Source: Chthonomonadaceae bacterium (GTDB taxonomy: Bacteria > Armatimonadota > Chthonomonadetes > Chthonomonadales > Chthonomonadaceae). Taken from it: 53,805 nt of DNA. The notes below the pieces were generated by a model. It was not told where the DNA came from. It searched no databases and saw only the letters and a program-made list of their open reading frames with translations. The position numbers and the translations under genes are program-made. This document shows, piece after piece, positions 34,859 to 43,860 of this stretch (within the stretch, counting starts at the first letter, position 1; the number at the start of each line of letters is the position of its first letter). The DNA is taken from positions 1 to 53,805 of the forward strand of contig DAIDKH010000024.1 in NCBI GenBank assembly GCA_027450145.1. Direction: 5' to 3'.

Positions 34859-36994
34859 TTAGCCGTGCCAGTCTACGTCTGTGACCTCTCGAGCGTGTGC
34901 AACTATAAAGTCGCGGCGCGGTTCCACCTTATCACTCATGAAGATATCAAACATGTCAACAGCCGCAGTTAGGTTCTCACTGTCGATATTAACTCTTGCG
35001 AGCTGCCTCTTTTCGACGTCCATGGTTGTTTCGGCCAGATCAACCGCATCCATTTCACCCAGGCCCTTGAAGCGGTTAACACTAACGTCTCTCTTGCTGC
35101 GCAGTGTCTCGAGAATGCGATCACGTTCGACTTCGTTTTTAGCGTAGTATTGGTCATTCTTGCCGGATTTTATTCTATATAGCGGCGGCTGAGCGACGTA
35201 GATGTGTCCGTTCTCAATGAGAGGCCGCATGTAGTACCAGAAGAACGTTAATAGCAGCGTTCGGATGTGGTCACCATCCACGTCTGCGTCGGTCATGATG
35301 ATCACTTTGTGGTACCGGAGTTTTGATAGATCAAAATTCTTACCACCGCTGGACTTCTCCCCAACCGTTTCCAGATCTTCGTCGCTCTCCTCGCCGTAAG
35401 CAATACCACTCCCAATGGCCGCGATCATTGCACGAATTTCTTCGTTCTCAAGTACCTTGTCAACTCGCGTTTTGCCAGCATTCAGAATCTTGCCTCTAAG
35501 CGGCAGAATTGCCTGCGTGCGGCGGTCTCTTCCCTGTTTTGCCGGGCCGCCTGCGGAATCACCCTCAACCAGAAATAGCTCACACTTTGCAGGGTCTCGT
35601 TCACTGCAGTCGGCAAGCTTGCCCGGAAGTGAATGCGACTCGAGAGCACTTTGACGTTTCACTAGGTCTGCAGCCTTGCGAGCGGCTTCACGAGCACGTT
35701 GGGCAGTGAGCGCCTTTTCAATTATGCGCCTGCCCACCGCCGGGTTCTCCTCAAGGAACTCGCTCAATTTCTCACCTACAATCGAGTTCACCGCCCCTTC
35801 AACTTCCATGTTTGAGAGTTTGACCTTCGTTTGCGACTCAAACTGAGGATTCGGTAGCTTTACCGATATTACTGCAGAGAGGCCTTCGCGAACGTCATCA
35901 CCTGTAAAATTCGACTCCTTTTCTTTGAGGAGGTTGTTTTTGCGAGCGTAGTTGTTTAGAACTCGAGTCAGGGCGGTTTTAAACCCGCTGAGGTGTGTTC
36001 CACCATCCGGGGTATTGATGTTGTTCGCGAAGGTAAGAATGACTTCCTGATAGCTGTGATTGTATTGTATGGCGATCTCTGCTATTAGTTGCTCGCGCAC
36101 TCCTCCAAAGTAGACGGCTGAGTGAACAGAGTCCTTGGTCTCGTTGAGATGTTCAACGTACTCTGCCAACCCCCTGGGGTAGTGGTAGGTAACCACCTGC
36201 GGCTTAACCTTCTGAAGGGTACCATCGGGTAACGTATCGGTGGTCTCGTCACGCAAATTCAGAAAGGTAAGCGTCAGTTCCTTGTTAAGATATGCGAGCT
36301 CGCGCATGCGCCGCTGTATACGTTCCGGGTCGTATTGGTGAACGCCGAAGATTAGTGGGTCGGCATGCCAATGGACCTTGGTGCCGTGAGCATCCGATTT
36401 CGCCTTACCCAATACCTTCAGGGGACCAGTGATGACTCCACGTTCAAATTTGGCCCAGTGAACCTTGCCATGTTGAACCACAGTCACTTCTAACCAATCG
36501 GATGTAGCGTTAACACAGGAGACACCTACACCATGCAATCCTCCTGAAACCTTATAGGCACCACTGTCAAACTTGCCTCCCGCATGGAGTTTTGTAAGTG
36601 CAAGCTCAATTCCAGAAACACCGTACTGCCGATTGATATCTGCAGGAATACCACGGCCGTTATCTTCAACCGACAGACTGCCGTCGTTGTGGAGAATGAC
36701 GTCTATGCGTGTACAGTAGCCGGCCATCGCTTCGTCAACGGCGTTGTCGCTCACCTCGTAAAAGAGATGGTGCAGGCCACGAATATCCGTATCACCAATA
36801 TACATTGCCGGCCGGCGCCTGACCGCTTCCAGACCTTCCAAAACCTGAATCTGCTCAGCACTGTAGTCGGCCTTTACATGACCTACTGAGCTGAGGTTTT
36901 CTAGCTGGTCGCGTTCGGCCTGCCGGTCAGCTTCTGAGCGCTTCTCTTCTTCTGGTTGCGGTTCATTCTCATCGGAATTGCCAGGCAACATCAT
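34859..36994 (-). CDS. gyrB: DNA gyrase subunit B
   Basis: GyrB is the ATPase subunit of gyrase. From ATG 36994 it is 711 residues. The start is chosen because AAGGAG lies 9 bases upstream; TTG 37012 is the longest frame. After ~45 acidic/polar residues come the GHKL ATPase motifs (LEAVRRRPAMYIGD; EVSDNAVDEAMAG; VEDNGRGIPADI; SGGLHGVGVSCVNA), the transducer, and the TOPRIM part with LFLVEGDSAGGPAKQGRDR, LPLRGKILN and MTDADVDGDHIRTLLLTFF. The C-terminus has RFKGLGEMD and the PRRDFI ending. ParE is an alternative, but PLRGKILNAGK and the overall pattern fit GyrB. No gyrA is adjacent. Confidence 0.92.
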   Translation of the reverse strand: MMLPGNSDENEPQPEEEKRSEADRQAERDQLENLSSVGHVKADYSAEQIQVLEGLEAVRRRPAMYIGDTDIRGLHHLFYEVSDNAVDEAMAGYCTRIDVILHNDGSLSVEDNGRGIPADINRQYGVSGIELALTKLHAGGKFDSGAYKVSGGLHGVGVSCVNATSDWLEVTVVQHGKVHWAKFERGVITGPLKVLGKAKSDAHGTKVHWHADPLIFGVHQYDPERIQRRMRELAYLNKELTLTFLNLRDETTDTLPDGTLQKVKPQVVTYHYPRGLAEYVEHLNETKDSVHSAVYFGGVREQLIAEIAIQYNHSYQEVILTFANNINTPDGGTHLSGFKTALTRVLNNYARKNNLLKEKESNFTGDDVREGLSAVISVKLPNPQFESQTKVKLSNMEVEGAVNSIVGEKLSEFLEENPAVGRRIIEKALTAQRAREAARKAADLVKRQSALESHSLPGKLADCSERDPAKCELFLVEGDSAGGPAKQGRDRRTQAILPLRGKILNAGKTRVDKVLENEEIRAMIAAIGSGIAYGEESDEDLETVGEKSSGGKNFDLSKLRYHKVIIMTDADVDGDHIRTLLLTFFWYYMRPLIENGHIYVAQPPLYRIKSGKNDQYYAKNEVERDRILETLRSKRDVSVNRFKGLGEMDAVDLAETTMDVEKRQLARVNIDSENLTAAVDMFDIFMSDKVEPRRDFIVAHAREVTDVDWHG

Positions 36995-37232
36995 CTCGTA
37001 CGACTCCTTCAATTAACGTGGTGGCAGCGCGGGTAGGGTGGGGGCGGAGATTCGTATACTCTGCCAATAATGTCATTATTATTGCACAAAAGCAGGTAGT
37101 TCCGCCCACGCGTATCCGTCTATGAAGGGACGCGGTGAGGTAATATGGCAGGTATAATTACAGGTAACGACATGGCCTGTTAACCTATTTTGAGTGCTTA
37201 CTTACACGAGCTTCGCAGCCGGAGATTTGTGA

Positions 37233-37868
37233 TTGACCGTTCCACCCATATGTCTAGACGTTCGCGGTGTTGGGCATCGATTTGGAGCACGGTTACTCTA
37301 CCGCGACATATCCTTTTCTGTGGGCAACGGGGACGTCCTTGCGGTTACCGGACACAACGGAAGCGGCAAGTCGACATTACTGAAGATCATTGCCGGTCTA
37401 CTGCAGCCAACAGAAGGGTCTGTCGAACTAGCAATGAATGGAGAAGTCACTCCACCATCACGACGAAGTAACTTTATCGGTTACGTGTCCCCAGAGATGG
37501 CACTGTACCAGGAACTTACTGCAGTAGAAAATATTAGATTTTTCGGCGCGCTGAGAGGCCAGACCTTTGAAAAGATCGATCTTCGCGAAATGTTGGCGCA
37601 TGTGGGATTGAAGGGTCGTGGCAGCGATAGAGTAGGTGACTACTCCAGCGGAATGAAACAGCGGCTTAAGTACCTGATTGCAATTATGCACAATCCTGAG
37701 TTGTTATTACTGGATGAACCAGGCGCCAATTTGGATGTGCATGGCACGCGCATTGTTGAGCAGATCATTCACGAACGCCGTGAGGCGGGATTCTTAACCA
37801 TATTGGCAACTAATGAACCTGAAGAAGAGCTATGGGCAGGGTGCGTTATTCCTGTTGCAACGGTATGA
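37233..37868 (+). CDS. ccmA: CcmA, heme-export ABC ATPase of cytochrome c maturation
   Basis: CcmA powers the CcmABC complex that releases holo-CcmE. The 211-residue ATPase has Walker A GHNGSGKSTLLK, the signature YSSGMKQRLKYLIA and Walker B LLLLDEPGANLD. The start is TTG at 37233, with GGAG 8 bases upstream. It opens a six-gene operon, and its stop overlaps the ccmB start (ATGA). By itself it could be any ABC ATPase; the assignment rests on the neighbours. Confidence 0.9.
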   Translation: MTVPPICLDVRGVGHRFGARLLYRDISFSVGNGDVLAVTGHNGSGKSTLLKIIAGLLQPTEGSVELAMNGEVTPPSRRSNFIGYVSPEMALYQELTAVENIRFFGALRGQTFEKIDLREMLAHVGLKGRGSDRVGDYSSGMKQRLKYLIAIMHNPELLLLDEPGANLDVHGTRIVEQIIHERREAGFLTILATNEPEEELWAGCVIPVATV

Positions 37869-38587
37869 ACGACCAAACCTGGATTCAGCAAGCGCTTGCT
37901 CTATTTCGCAAAGACATACTTGCTGAGACGCGAACAAGGGTTGCGTTCGGCGCTATGGGCGTATTTTCATTTGCCTCCCTTTTGTTGATTGCCCTTGCAA
38001 TGGTGGGACTAAAGGGGGTGCTTATTCAAAATAGTTCAGGGCAAGCCGTGCCGGCATGGAACAATTCAGGTAAGATGTCGTTGTTGTGGGTGTTGCTCTG
38101 CTTCGCGGCTTTTGCCGGCTTATCGCATTCGTTCGTCTATGAAGAGGAGACCGGAACAGCGTCAACTCTGAAGCTTCACATGGGGCCTCAGGCAGTTTAT
38201 GCGGGCAAGTTGTTGTTCAACACGACGGTTCTACTGGCAGTATCGCTGGTGATAACGCCAATGTATATGGTGATGACTGGTATGGACGCAGGAACCTTAC
38301 CGATGTTTTTTGCCGTTATGCTAAGTGGAACTGCGAGTCTGTCCGCTGTGGCCACGGTGGTGGCCGCACTCGCTGCTAGAGCTCGAAGCACTGGCGCTCT
38401 ATTTGGTGCCGTGGGCCTGCCAATGTTAACCGTTCTTCTCGTGCTTATCATGAACGCGGCGCGGCAGTGTTACATCCGGAGCGAATCGGCGGTACAATAC
38501 CTTCGTCCTTTAACGGGTATTGTATGTTTCGGAGTGTTGATTGTGACGTTATCTGCCATGCTTTTTCACTACATATGGGAAGATTAA
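37865..38587 (+). CDS. ccmB: CcmB, heme-exporter membrane subunit
   Basis: This 240-residue protein has about six membrane helices and the CcmB marks ALFRKDILAETRTR at the N-terminus and SFVYEEETGTASTLKL after the second helix. ATG 37865 overlaps the ccmA stop by 4 bases. An in-frame ATG at 37832 would lie inside ccmA and is less likely. It forms the membrane channel partner of CcmA. Confidence 0.92.
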   Translation: MNDQTWIQQALALFRKDILAETRTRVAFGAMGVFSFASLLLIALAMVGLKGVLIQNSSGQAVPAWNNSGKMSLLWVLLCFAAFAGLSHSFVYEEETGTASTLKLHMGPQAVYAGKLLFNTTVLLAVSLVITPMYMVMTGMDAGTLPMFFAVMLSGTASLSAVATVVAALAARARSTGALFGAVGLPMLTVLLVLIMNAARQCYIRSESAVQYLRPLTGIVCFGVLIVTLSAMLFHYIWED

Positions 38588-38588
38588 T

Positions 38589-39305
38589 ATGGGCTCCAGT
38601 GCCTTAAAGGGTACGCTTGGCTTTTTAATGGTCTATGTCATTTACGGCGCGTTCAATATAGCACATGGTGCTATAGGATTTGCCGAGAAGGGCATTGCGG
38701 CTAGGATTATATTCTTTCACGTACCGTGCGCTGTCTACTCTTCCGTCGCCTATATGGTTGCAACATGGTATGCGGTGAAGCACTTATGGTTGCTTGGCGG
38801 CACGAACAAAAGCAACACAGCACTTGAGGATTCGGATTATAAATCTGCCGCGGCAATGGAACTCGGTTTCTTATTCTGTATTCTCGCCACCATAACGGGG
38901 AGTATTTTTGCAGGCGTGCAGTGGGGTAGTTTTTGGAACTGGGATCCTCGCGAAACCTCTATAGTAATCATGCTGCTGTTATACGCCTCGTACCACTTGT
39001 TACGTACGGCTTTCACGACAGATCCAGCAAAACGGGCCAGGTTAAGCGCGGTGTATGCAATTATCGCAGTGATACCGTCAATTTATCTCATATGGGTTGT
39101 ACCGCGAGTGCTACATACCATGCACCCTACAACCACTTTGAGTAATCCTGCCGATACAAGTCTTAGCTACAAGCTCGTGCTTTATCCGTCGTTCCTCGCT
39201 TTCACACTGCTCTTCATCTGGCTAATGCAGCTTCGGGTGAGCACAATGAAGCTTATTGAGGCTCGAAGGAAACGCAGGCTACATGCAATGGAGGCGCAAC
39301 GGTAA
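38589..39305 (+). CDS. ccmC: CcmC, heme-handling protein of cytochrome c maturation
   Basis: CcmC loads heme onto CcmE. The 238-residue, six-helix protein has the heme-ligand His in IIFFHVPCAVYSS, the tryptophan-rich WWD signature VQWGSFWNWDPRETS and a second His in RVLHTMHP. It starts 1 base after the ccmB stop and overlaps the small ccmD-like gene by one base (TAATG). Confidence 0.94.
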   Translation: MGSSALKGTLGFLMVYVIYGAFNIAHGAIGFAEKGIAARIIFFHVPCAVYSSVAYMVATWYAVKHLWLLGGTNKSNTALEDSDYKSAAAMELGFLFCILATITGSIFAGVQWGSFWNWDPRETSIVIMLLLYASYHLLRTAFTTDPAKRARLSAVYAIIAVIPSIYLIWVVPRVLHTMHPTTTLSNPADTSLSYKLVLYPSFLAFTLLFIWLMQLRVSTMKLIEARRKRRLHAMEAQR

Positions 39306-39442
39306 TGAACGCTCACCTTACAGCGCTGCTGGTTACCGCAGTGCCCTTAATCGTTTGGTTAGGTATCTATTTCTATCTAGTTAGAATTGATAAGGCAGTC
39401 CGCCGACTGCTGCGGGATGAAAGTCAAGAGGAACAGTTATGA
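39305..39442 (+). CDS. ccmD: CcmD-like small membrane protein
   Basis: A 45-residue frame fills the gap between ccmC and ccmE. ATG 39305 shares its A with the ccmC stop, and its TGA overlaps the ccmE ATG at 39439. It has one helix, LVTAVPLIVWLGIYFYLVRI, followed by a charged tail (DKAVRRLLRDESQEEQL). This is the size, topology and position of CcmD, which releases holo-CcmE from CcmABC. Small size makes sequence proof impossible by eye, but the overlaps on both sides argue strongly that it is real. Confidence 0.8.
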   Translation: MNAHLTALLVTAVPLIVWLGIYFYLVRIDKAVRRLLRDESQEEQL

Positions 39443-39867
39443 ACAGGTCAGTAATCGTTGCACTCATAGTGATTAGCACAGCAATGGGCTTCACAATGTG
39501 GGCATTTAGTAGCTCTATGACCCCCTATGTGGATATTCACCAGGCCGAGAAACTTACCGGTCAGGTTCAGATACGTGGCAAGATCATGCATAGCACTGCC
39601 CACTGGAGTGACCGAAAGCATGCTCTAGTTTTCATGTTAAAAGACAAAAACAACGATCTTGTTGAAGTCGATTATCACGGTGCGAAGCCAGAGGCGTTCG
39701 ATACTGCACCGGAAACCGCAGCCCAGGGTGTGCTTACCAAGGCGTCGGATGGCAAGCTTATTCTTAACTCAGATAGCATGGTCGTTAAGTGTCCCAGTAA
39801 ATACAGCGACAAAAAAGGTCTTAAGAACGACACTAGTGCGAATTCCGCCGCGGAGAACCGTATATGA
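39439..39867 (+). CDS. ccmE: CcmE, heme chaperone, CXXXY variant
   Basis: CcmE carries heme covalently to the CcmF ligase. The 142-residue protein has an N-terminal anchor (MNRSVIVALIVISTAMGFTM) and an OB-fold domain (VQIRGKIMHST; QGVLTKASDGKLIL). The usual heme-binding HXXXY is C118-P-S-K-Y122, with no His there. A CXXXY CcmE is known from archaea and some bacteria as a variant of System I, which usually lacks CcmH. It overlaps ccmD-like upstream and ccmF downstream by 4 bases each. Confidence 0.92.
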   Translation: MNRSVIVALIVISTAMGFTMWAFSSSMTPYVDIHQAEKLTGQVQIRGKIMHSTAHWSDRKHALVFMLKDKNNDLVEVDYHGAKPEAFDTAPETAAQGVLTKASDGKLILNSDSMVVKCPSKYSDKKGLKNDTSANSAAENRI

Positions 39868-42326
39868 CCGCGGGTACGGCGGGTACCTTCGCAGTTACTA
39901 GTGGCCTCATATTTAGTCTGTTGACAATTGTCGTGTATGTGCTGGTCAACGTCAGAAAAGACTCCGGCAAATTAATCTATCTTGCGCGGGCTTGTTATGT
40001 CGCCTGTGCGGCGTCTGTATTTGCCTCTATGGGTACTCTCGGTTGGATAGTCTACCATCGAGAGTATCAATATAACTATGCGGTACAGCATACCAGCAAC
40101 GAGTTGTATAACCATTGGTTTAGGTTTGCTGCAACTTGGTCGGGGCAGGAAGGTAGCTTCCTCCTTTGGGCCACATGGACGGCTGTTCTGGGCCTTATCC
40201 TGGTCGCCGTAGCCAAAGACTTCGAGAAGCTGGTGGTGCCTATCGTAACCAGTGTCATTGGATTTCTTTGCGCAATCCTGCTGAAGCAGTCACCCTACCT
40301 TCTCTTCATGAAGGTCAATCCAGGTATGCCGTCGATACCGACTGAAGGATTGGGGCTCAATCCGTCACTGCAGAACTATTGGATGACTATTCACCCGCCC
40401 ACGATCTTTTTTGGGTTTGCGTCCCTGTCTATCCCGTTCGCGTTTGCCCTCAGCGCCCTAATTACCCGTGACTACGAGACATGGGTAAAGCGGGTTTTTC
40501 CTTTTGCCCTTCTCTCATCCGGAATACTGGGCCTCGGCCTGTTCATGGGCGGCTACTGGGCCTATGGAACCCTCGGCTGGCATGGGTTCTGGGCGTGGGA
40601 TCCAGTAGAAAATGCCTCGTTCTTTCCGTGGCTTGCGGTTACCGCACTTGTACATGGTTTACATGTTCAACATAACCGTAAAGGAATGGCAAAGACGAAC
40701 CTCTTCCTCGGGATTCTTGCCTTCTGGCTGTTTCTGGTTGGAACGTTTCTCACTCGGTCCGGCGCTTTGGCATCAAAGGGTGCTAACGGCCAATTGCTCT
40801 CCGTACATGCCTTCGATAATATCAGTAAGAGCGGCCTAAATCTCATGGTCGCTATGCTGGTTGTTTATGGCCTTGCCGGCCTAATAATGTGGGCATGGCG
40901 GTGGAAGGAAGTGCCAGGCAGAAGTACCACTGGCGATAACCTGCTTTCACGAGATTTTGCATTCTTCATGGCAGTGGTGATGATGCTGGTTGCCTGTGCG
41001 GTAATTACCCTGGGGTCAACAACGCCGCTGTTCCTCAGTTGGGCACATCGGGCTCCTATGGCCCCTCAGGCCTCGTTCTACAACAAGGTTATGCTACCGC
41101 TAATGATCCCCGTGACCCTTTTGTTGGGCGCGGTACCCTGGATGGCTTGGCGCAAAACCGATCCAGATACCTTCATGCGCAAATTGCTTATACCTTGGAT
41201 TGTGATGCTGGTATTTGGGTTTGTGCTTTTGTTGTGGGTTCAAAAGTCGCAGGCGCAGTTGGTGGCAACGATGGACCCGTCGACGTACCAATCGACGATG
41301 CACAACTGGATCAATCCTGCGGTTCAGCGGATTATGGTTGTCATCCTTGGGTCACTCGGCTTTCTTGCTGCTCTTTCCAACTCAATGCTGGCCTATCGAG
41401 TATTTCGGAAGAGACCGCTCGCTGCAGGCGGGTGGATTGCTCATGTTGGTATCGGGCTCCTGATTATAGGTGTGATTGTATCCAATACTTTCGAACGAAC
41501 CGAAATTATCACGCTTAAACAGAACGGTGGGCCTCGCACGGTATTTGGCTATACTTTCTCGTTTGAGGGTATGACTGGGAAGCCACCTGCGGTGCGACCG
41601 ATAGACCCCGAATATGATCAAAACAATCATGTGGTTCTGCGAGTTACCGCGCCCAATGGTTCTCAGCTCGAACAGGACGGCCAGGCAGGTTCGTTCCTCA
41701 TGGAACCCCGTTGGTATGTTCCGCGGCCTTCTCTCAACGAGGAAAGTATGGGTAACCCGGACACGATGTTCTGGCCGGCGATTAAGAAGTACGTTGGACA
41801 TGACCTGTATGTCGCGCTCGCCAATCAGCCCGCAGAGGATCTCTATTCGGTTAACCTCCTGCCTAAGCAGCATGTTCAACTTGGTAAGTACCAGATTTTC
41901 TACTTGAAACCAGTTATTCAACCTCTCAATTACTTTGGAGCGGTCATGGGTATCCTGTTGCCGAACAACCAAGTAGTGGGTATTCAACCGGGAGAACAGT
42001 TCCTCAAAAACGGTGCAAATCAGACGGTTCAAAACGATAACGGTCAGCCCATCATTTACAAAACAGATGAGAGTATCCCTCAAATCCCGTCATCGAACAA
42101 TCAGCCGGCAGTGGCAATTCTTAACAGTCTTAACCCTCAAACACATGAGGTGAATGTACTGTTCAGCCTACCTGATATGCCTGCGACTTGGAATATTCCT
42201 CTGTCAATTACGTACAAGCCGTGGGTAAACCTGGTTTGGACGGGGGTGCTCGTTGCGGTGTTTGGCATTCTGCTATCGATGCTTAACCGAATAATGGAGA
42301 ATAGGCGACCAACCTCCGTCGCGTAG
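39864..42326 (+). CDS. ccmF: CcmF, cytochrome c heme lyase
   Basis: CcmF attaches heme from CcmE to apocytochrome c. The 820-residue protein has about 14 membrane helices and the family signatures RFAATWSGQEGSFLLWATW, IHPPTIFFGFA and the WWD motif WHGFWAWDPVENASFFPWL. It is longer than usual (~650). A C-terminal periplasmic loop at ~550-780 with many Pro and Asn precedes the last helix. It is the last gene of the operon; no ccmG or ccmH follows before the terminator. Confidence 0.94.
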   Translation: MTAGTAGTFAVTSGLIFSLLTIVVYVLVNVRKDSGKLIYLARACYVACAASVFASMGTLGWIVYHREYQYNYAVQHTSNELYNHWFRFAATWSGQEGSFLLWATWTAVLGLILVAVAKDFEKLVVPIVTSVIGFLCAILLKQSPYLLFMKVNPGMPSIPTEGLGLNPSLQNYWMTIHPPTIFFGFASLSIPFAFALSALITRDYETWVKRVFPFALLSSGILGLGLFMGGYWAYGTLGWHGFWAWDPVENASFFPWLAVTALVHGLHVQHNRKGMAKTNLFLGILAFWLFLVGTFLTRSGALASKGANGQLLSVHAFDNISKSGLNLMVAMLVVYGLAGLIMWAWRWKEVPGRSTTGDNLLSRDFAFFMAVVMMLVACAVITLGSTTPLFLSWAHRAPMAPQASFYNKVMLPLMIPVTLLLGAVPWMAWRKTDPDTFMRKLLIPWIVMLVFGFVLLLWVQKSQAQLVATMDPSTYQSTMHNWINPAVQRIMVVILGSLGFLAALSNSMLAYRVFRKRPLAAGGWIAHVGIGLLIIGVIVSNTFERTEIITLKQNGGPRTVFGYTFSFEGMTGKPPAVRPIDPEYDQNNHVVLRVTAPNGSQLEQDGQAGSFLMEPRWYVPRPSLNEESMGNPDTMFWPAIKKYVGHDLYVALANQPAEDLYSVNLLPKQHVQLGKYQIFYLKPVIQPLNYFGAVMGILLPNNQVVGIQPGEQFLKNGANQTVQNDNGQPIIYKTDESIPQIPSSNNQPAVAILNSLNPQTHEVNVLFSLPDMPATWNIPLSITYKPWVNLVWTGVLVAVFGILLSMLNRIMENRRPTSVA

Positions 42327-42346
42327 CTTCTCTTCAGCATTGTAAC

Positions 42347-42383
42347 GGCGTCGATTACCGCTTGGTGATCGACGCCATTTTTG
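42347..42383 (+). terminator. Rho-independent terminator after ccmF
   Basis: GGCGTCGATTACC and GGTGATCGACGCC form a 13-base-pair stem (one wobble pair) with loop GCTT at 42347-42376, followed by ATTTTTG. It lies 20 bases after the ccmF stop and closes the ccm operon. Confidence 0.85.
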
Positions 42384-42633
42384 TGACACTGGTACTCTTA
42401 GCGGATGCGGGTTCTCACTCTCGGGTGTTCATACGACAGACATAGAGATCGAGCGAATGGTTTACCAGCAAACGTTGAAGAGTGTCGTAGGGCATTGAGC
42501 CACTTATTCTGGCGGTAGGCACAAAAACAAGTTCTTCGCAAATACCCGGCAGTCGGCGTTCAAAACTAAGCCTTTAAACTAGTTTTGCGGTGAATAGAGT
42601 GTGCGACAGGATCTAGCAACATTCCCACGGAAT
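42384..42633. other. Intergenic stretch, nothing recognised
   Basis: Between the ccm terminator and the hairpin after the lipoprotein gene no coding frame of convincing length and no tRNA-like fold was seen. TTTGCGGTGAA near 42582-42592 partly repeats the arm of the hairpin at 42634-42668. Confidence 0.5.
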
Positions 42634-42668
42634 TTCGCCGCAAACCTTGCAGATGACTGTGCGGCGAA
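42634..42668 (-). terminator. Hairpin after the small lipoprotein gene
   Basis: TTCGCCGCA (42634-42642) and TGCGGCGAA (42660-42668) form a 9-base-pair stem with a 17-base loop. It lies 21 bases beyond the stop of the minus-strand lipoprotein gene. On that strand ATT follows the stem, so the T-tract is short. Confidence 0.45.
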
Positions 42669-42689
42669 TTTATAGGCCAGGTGATCAAT

Positions 42690-42932
42690 TTAGCTTGCTG
42701 GTTGCCTATGCCCCGATTGCTGTAGACGCGCTCGCAATCTACCTCCCACCTGTCCCGCTCTCATCCGCTGAAGTTCCGCTTGGCGTACTGCGGGGTTAAT
42801 ATCAGGATTGGAAATGATCTGCTTAGTCAAGGGCGTTGCCACGCTGTTTTCACCCTTATGAGTGCCGCAACCCGTAATCGCGCACAGAACAGTCAGGTGA
42901 AATCCTATGATGGCAATAGGCTTTTGGTTCAA
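42690..42932 (-). CDS. Small predicted lipoprotein
   Basis: The 80-residue protein starts at TTG 42932, with AAGGAG 9 bases upstream. The signal MNQKPIAIIGFHLTVLCA is followed by lipobox ITGC with Cys22. The mature part is polar and Arg/Gln-rich (PAVRQAELQRMRAG). It follows the prepilin-like gene by 67 bases on the same strand. No family was recognised. Confidence 0.7.
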   Translation of the reverse strand: MNQKPIAIIGFHLTVLCAITGCGTHKGENSVATPLTKQIISNPDINPAVRQAELQRMRAGQVGGRLRARLQQSGHRQPAS

Positions 42933-42999
42933 AATTGGTTCTCCTTGTTCTCATTCAGTAGCCAGTTGGTTCAGGCTGTTTAAAGAATTCAATGGAAGC

Positions 43000-43824
43000 T
43001 TAGTAGGCGGCTGGCATTAGTCCAGGAAGGTAAATGTTCTTGTACCAGTTAAGTTGTCCACGCGGTATTGCTTTTACGTGTCCGTCGGCAAATAGCATGT
43101 TGCTTGTACCTGTGTGTCGGTAGCGCGGGTAGGTACCGCAGCCGCCATAGGTTCCAGCACCCGCGCTGATCTGTGCGGCAGTGGCATCGCAATCGCCATA
43201 GATTAGGTCAAAATGTTGACCCTGGACAGAACCAGGTGGATTACCTACGGTGTTGGTCCACAGATCTTCCTCAGGGTAGAACATACCATACGTCCATTGA
43301 GCGTCGTTCACGCCTAGCTCAGCCATGAGGACAGACTCCGACGGTGTCTGCAGGGCCGCAAGCGTTCCGGGGGGCGTTAGAGCCGTGCCTGCTGTCCATG
43401 AGACCAAGCCGTCTGGCATAAGACCGTAGTTGCAGCCGTAGGGAACACCATAAATTGGAGACGGGTAATCTGGGCAAACATACACTCCACTAGTGCCCCA
43501 AGTAATGGGTGTTCCATCCGCTCCCGTAGTCCTATCTCCGTTTTTAATATAGGGGTAGATAAAGTCTGTCCAAAACCGAAGGGTGTTATCGTCGGGTGCA
43601 CCACCGACTGTATTGGTATCATACTGGTCCATCGGAAATGTTTCATCATAGTCCTGAACGTAAAGCATGAACCCGAGGCCAATCTGCTTTTCGTTCGATA
43701 CGCATGCGATGGCACGTGCCTTCTCACGCGCCTGTGCGAAAACAGGAAAGAGAATTGCGGCTAAAATGGCAATAATAGCGATTACTACCAGAAGCTCTAT
43801 TAGGGTGAATCCCTTATGTTTCAT
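43000..43824 (-). CDS. Prepilin-like protein with H-X9-DG C-terminus (DUF1559-like)
   Basis: This 274-residue type IV pilin-like/pseudopilin protein is of the group expanded in Armatimonadota and Planctomycetota. The N-terminus [20 protein letters not shown] has the prepilin-peptidase site G5-F6, with Glu at mature position 5. Then come [19 protein letters not shown] and [15 protein letters not shown], and near the end [19 protein letters not shown] in front of ATG 43824 supports the start; a frame from 43854 would add 10 residues. Function may be in a secretion or surface pseudopilus. It is directly downstream of the LacI-family gene. Confidence 0.9.
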   Translation of the reverse strand: MKHKGFTLIELLVVIAIIAILAAILFPVFAQAREKARAIACVSNEKQIGLGFMLYVQDYDETFPMDQYDTNTVGGAPDDNTLRFWTDFIYPYIKNGDRTTGADGTPITWGTSGVYVCPDYPSPIYGVPYGCNYGLMPDGLVSWTAGTALTPPGTLAALQTPSESVLMAELGVNDAQWTYGMFYPEEDLWTNTVGNPPGSVQGQHFDLIYGDCDATAAQISAGAGTYGGCGTYPRYRHTGTSNMLFADGHVKAIPRGQLNWYKNIYLPGLMPAAY

Positions 43825-43860
43825 GAAATCCTCCAAATTCCCGATTTGACTCAAATACTC

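Noticed and set aside
34859-36994. ParE (topoisomerase IV) instead of GyrB
   Set aside because: The TOPRIM region and LPLRGKILNAGK fit GyrB well, although without a full alignment ParE cannot be wholly excluded.
42580-42670. Short repeat family or CRISPR-like repeats (TTTGCGGTGAA / TGCGGCGAA)
   Set aside because: Only three imperfect short copies with irregular spacing; two of them form the arms of a hairpin after the lipoprotein gene.
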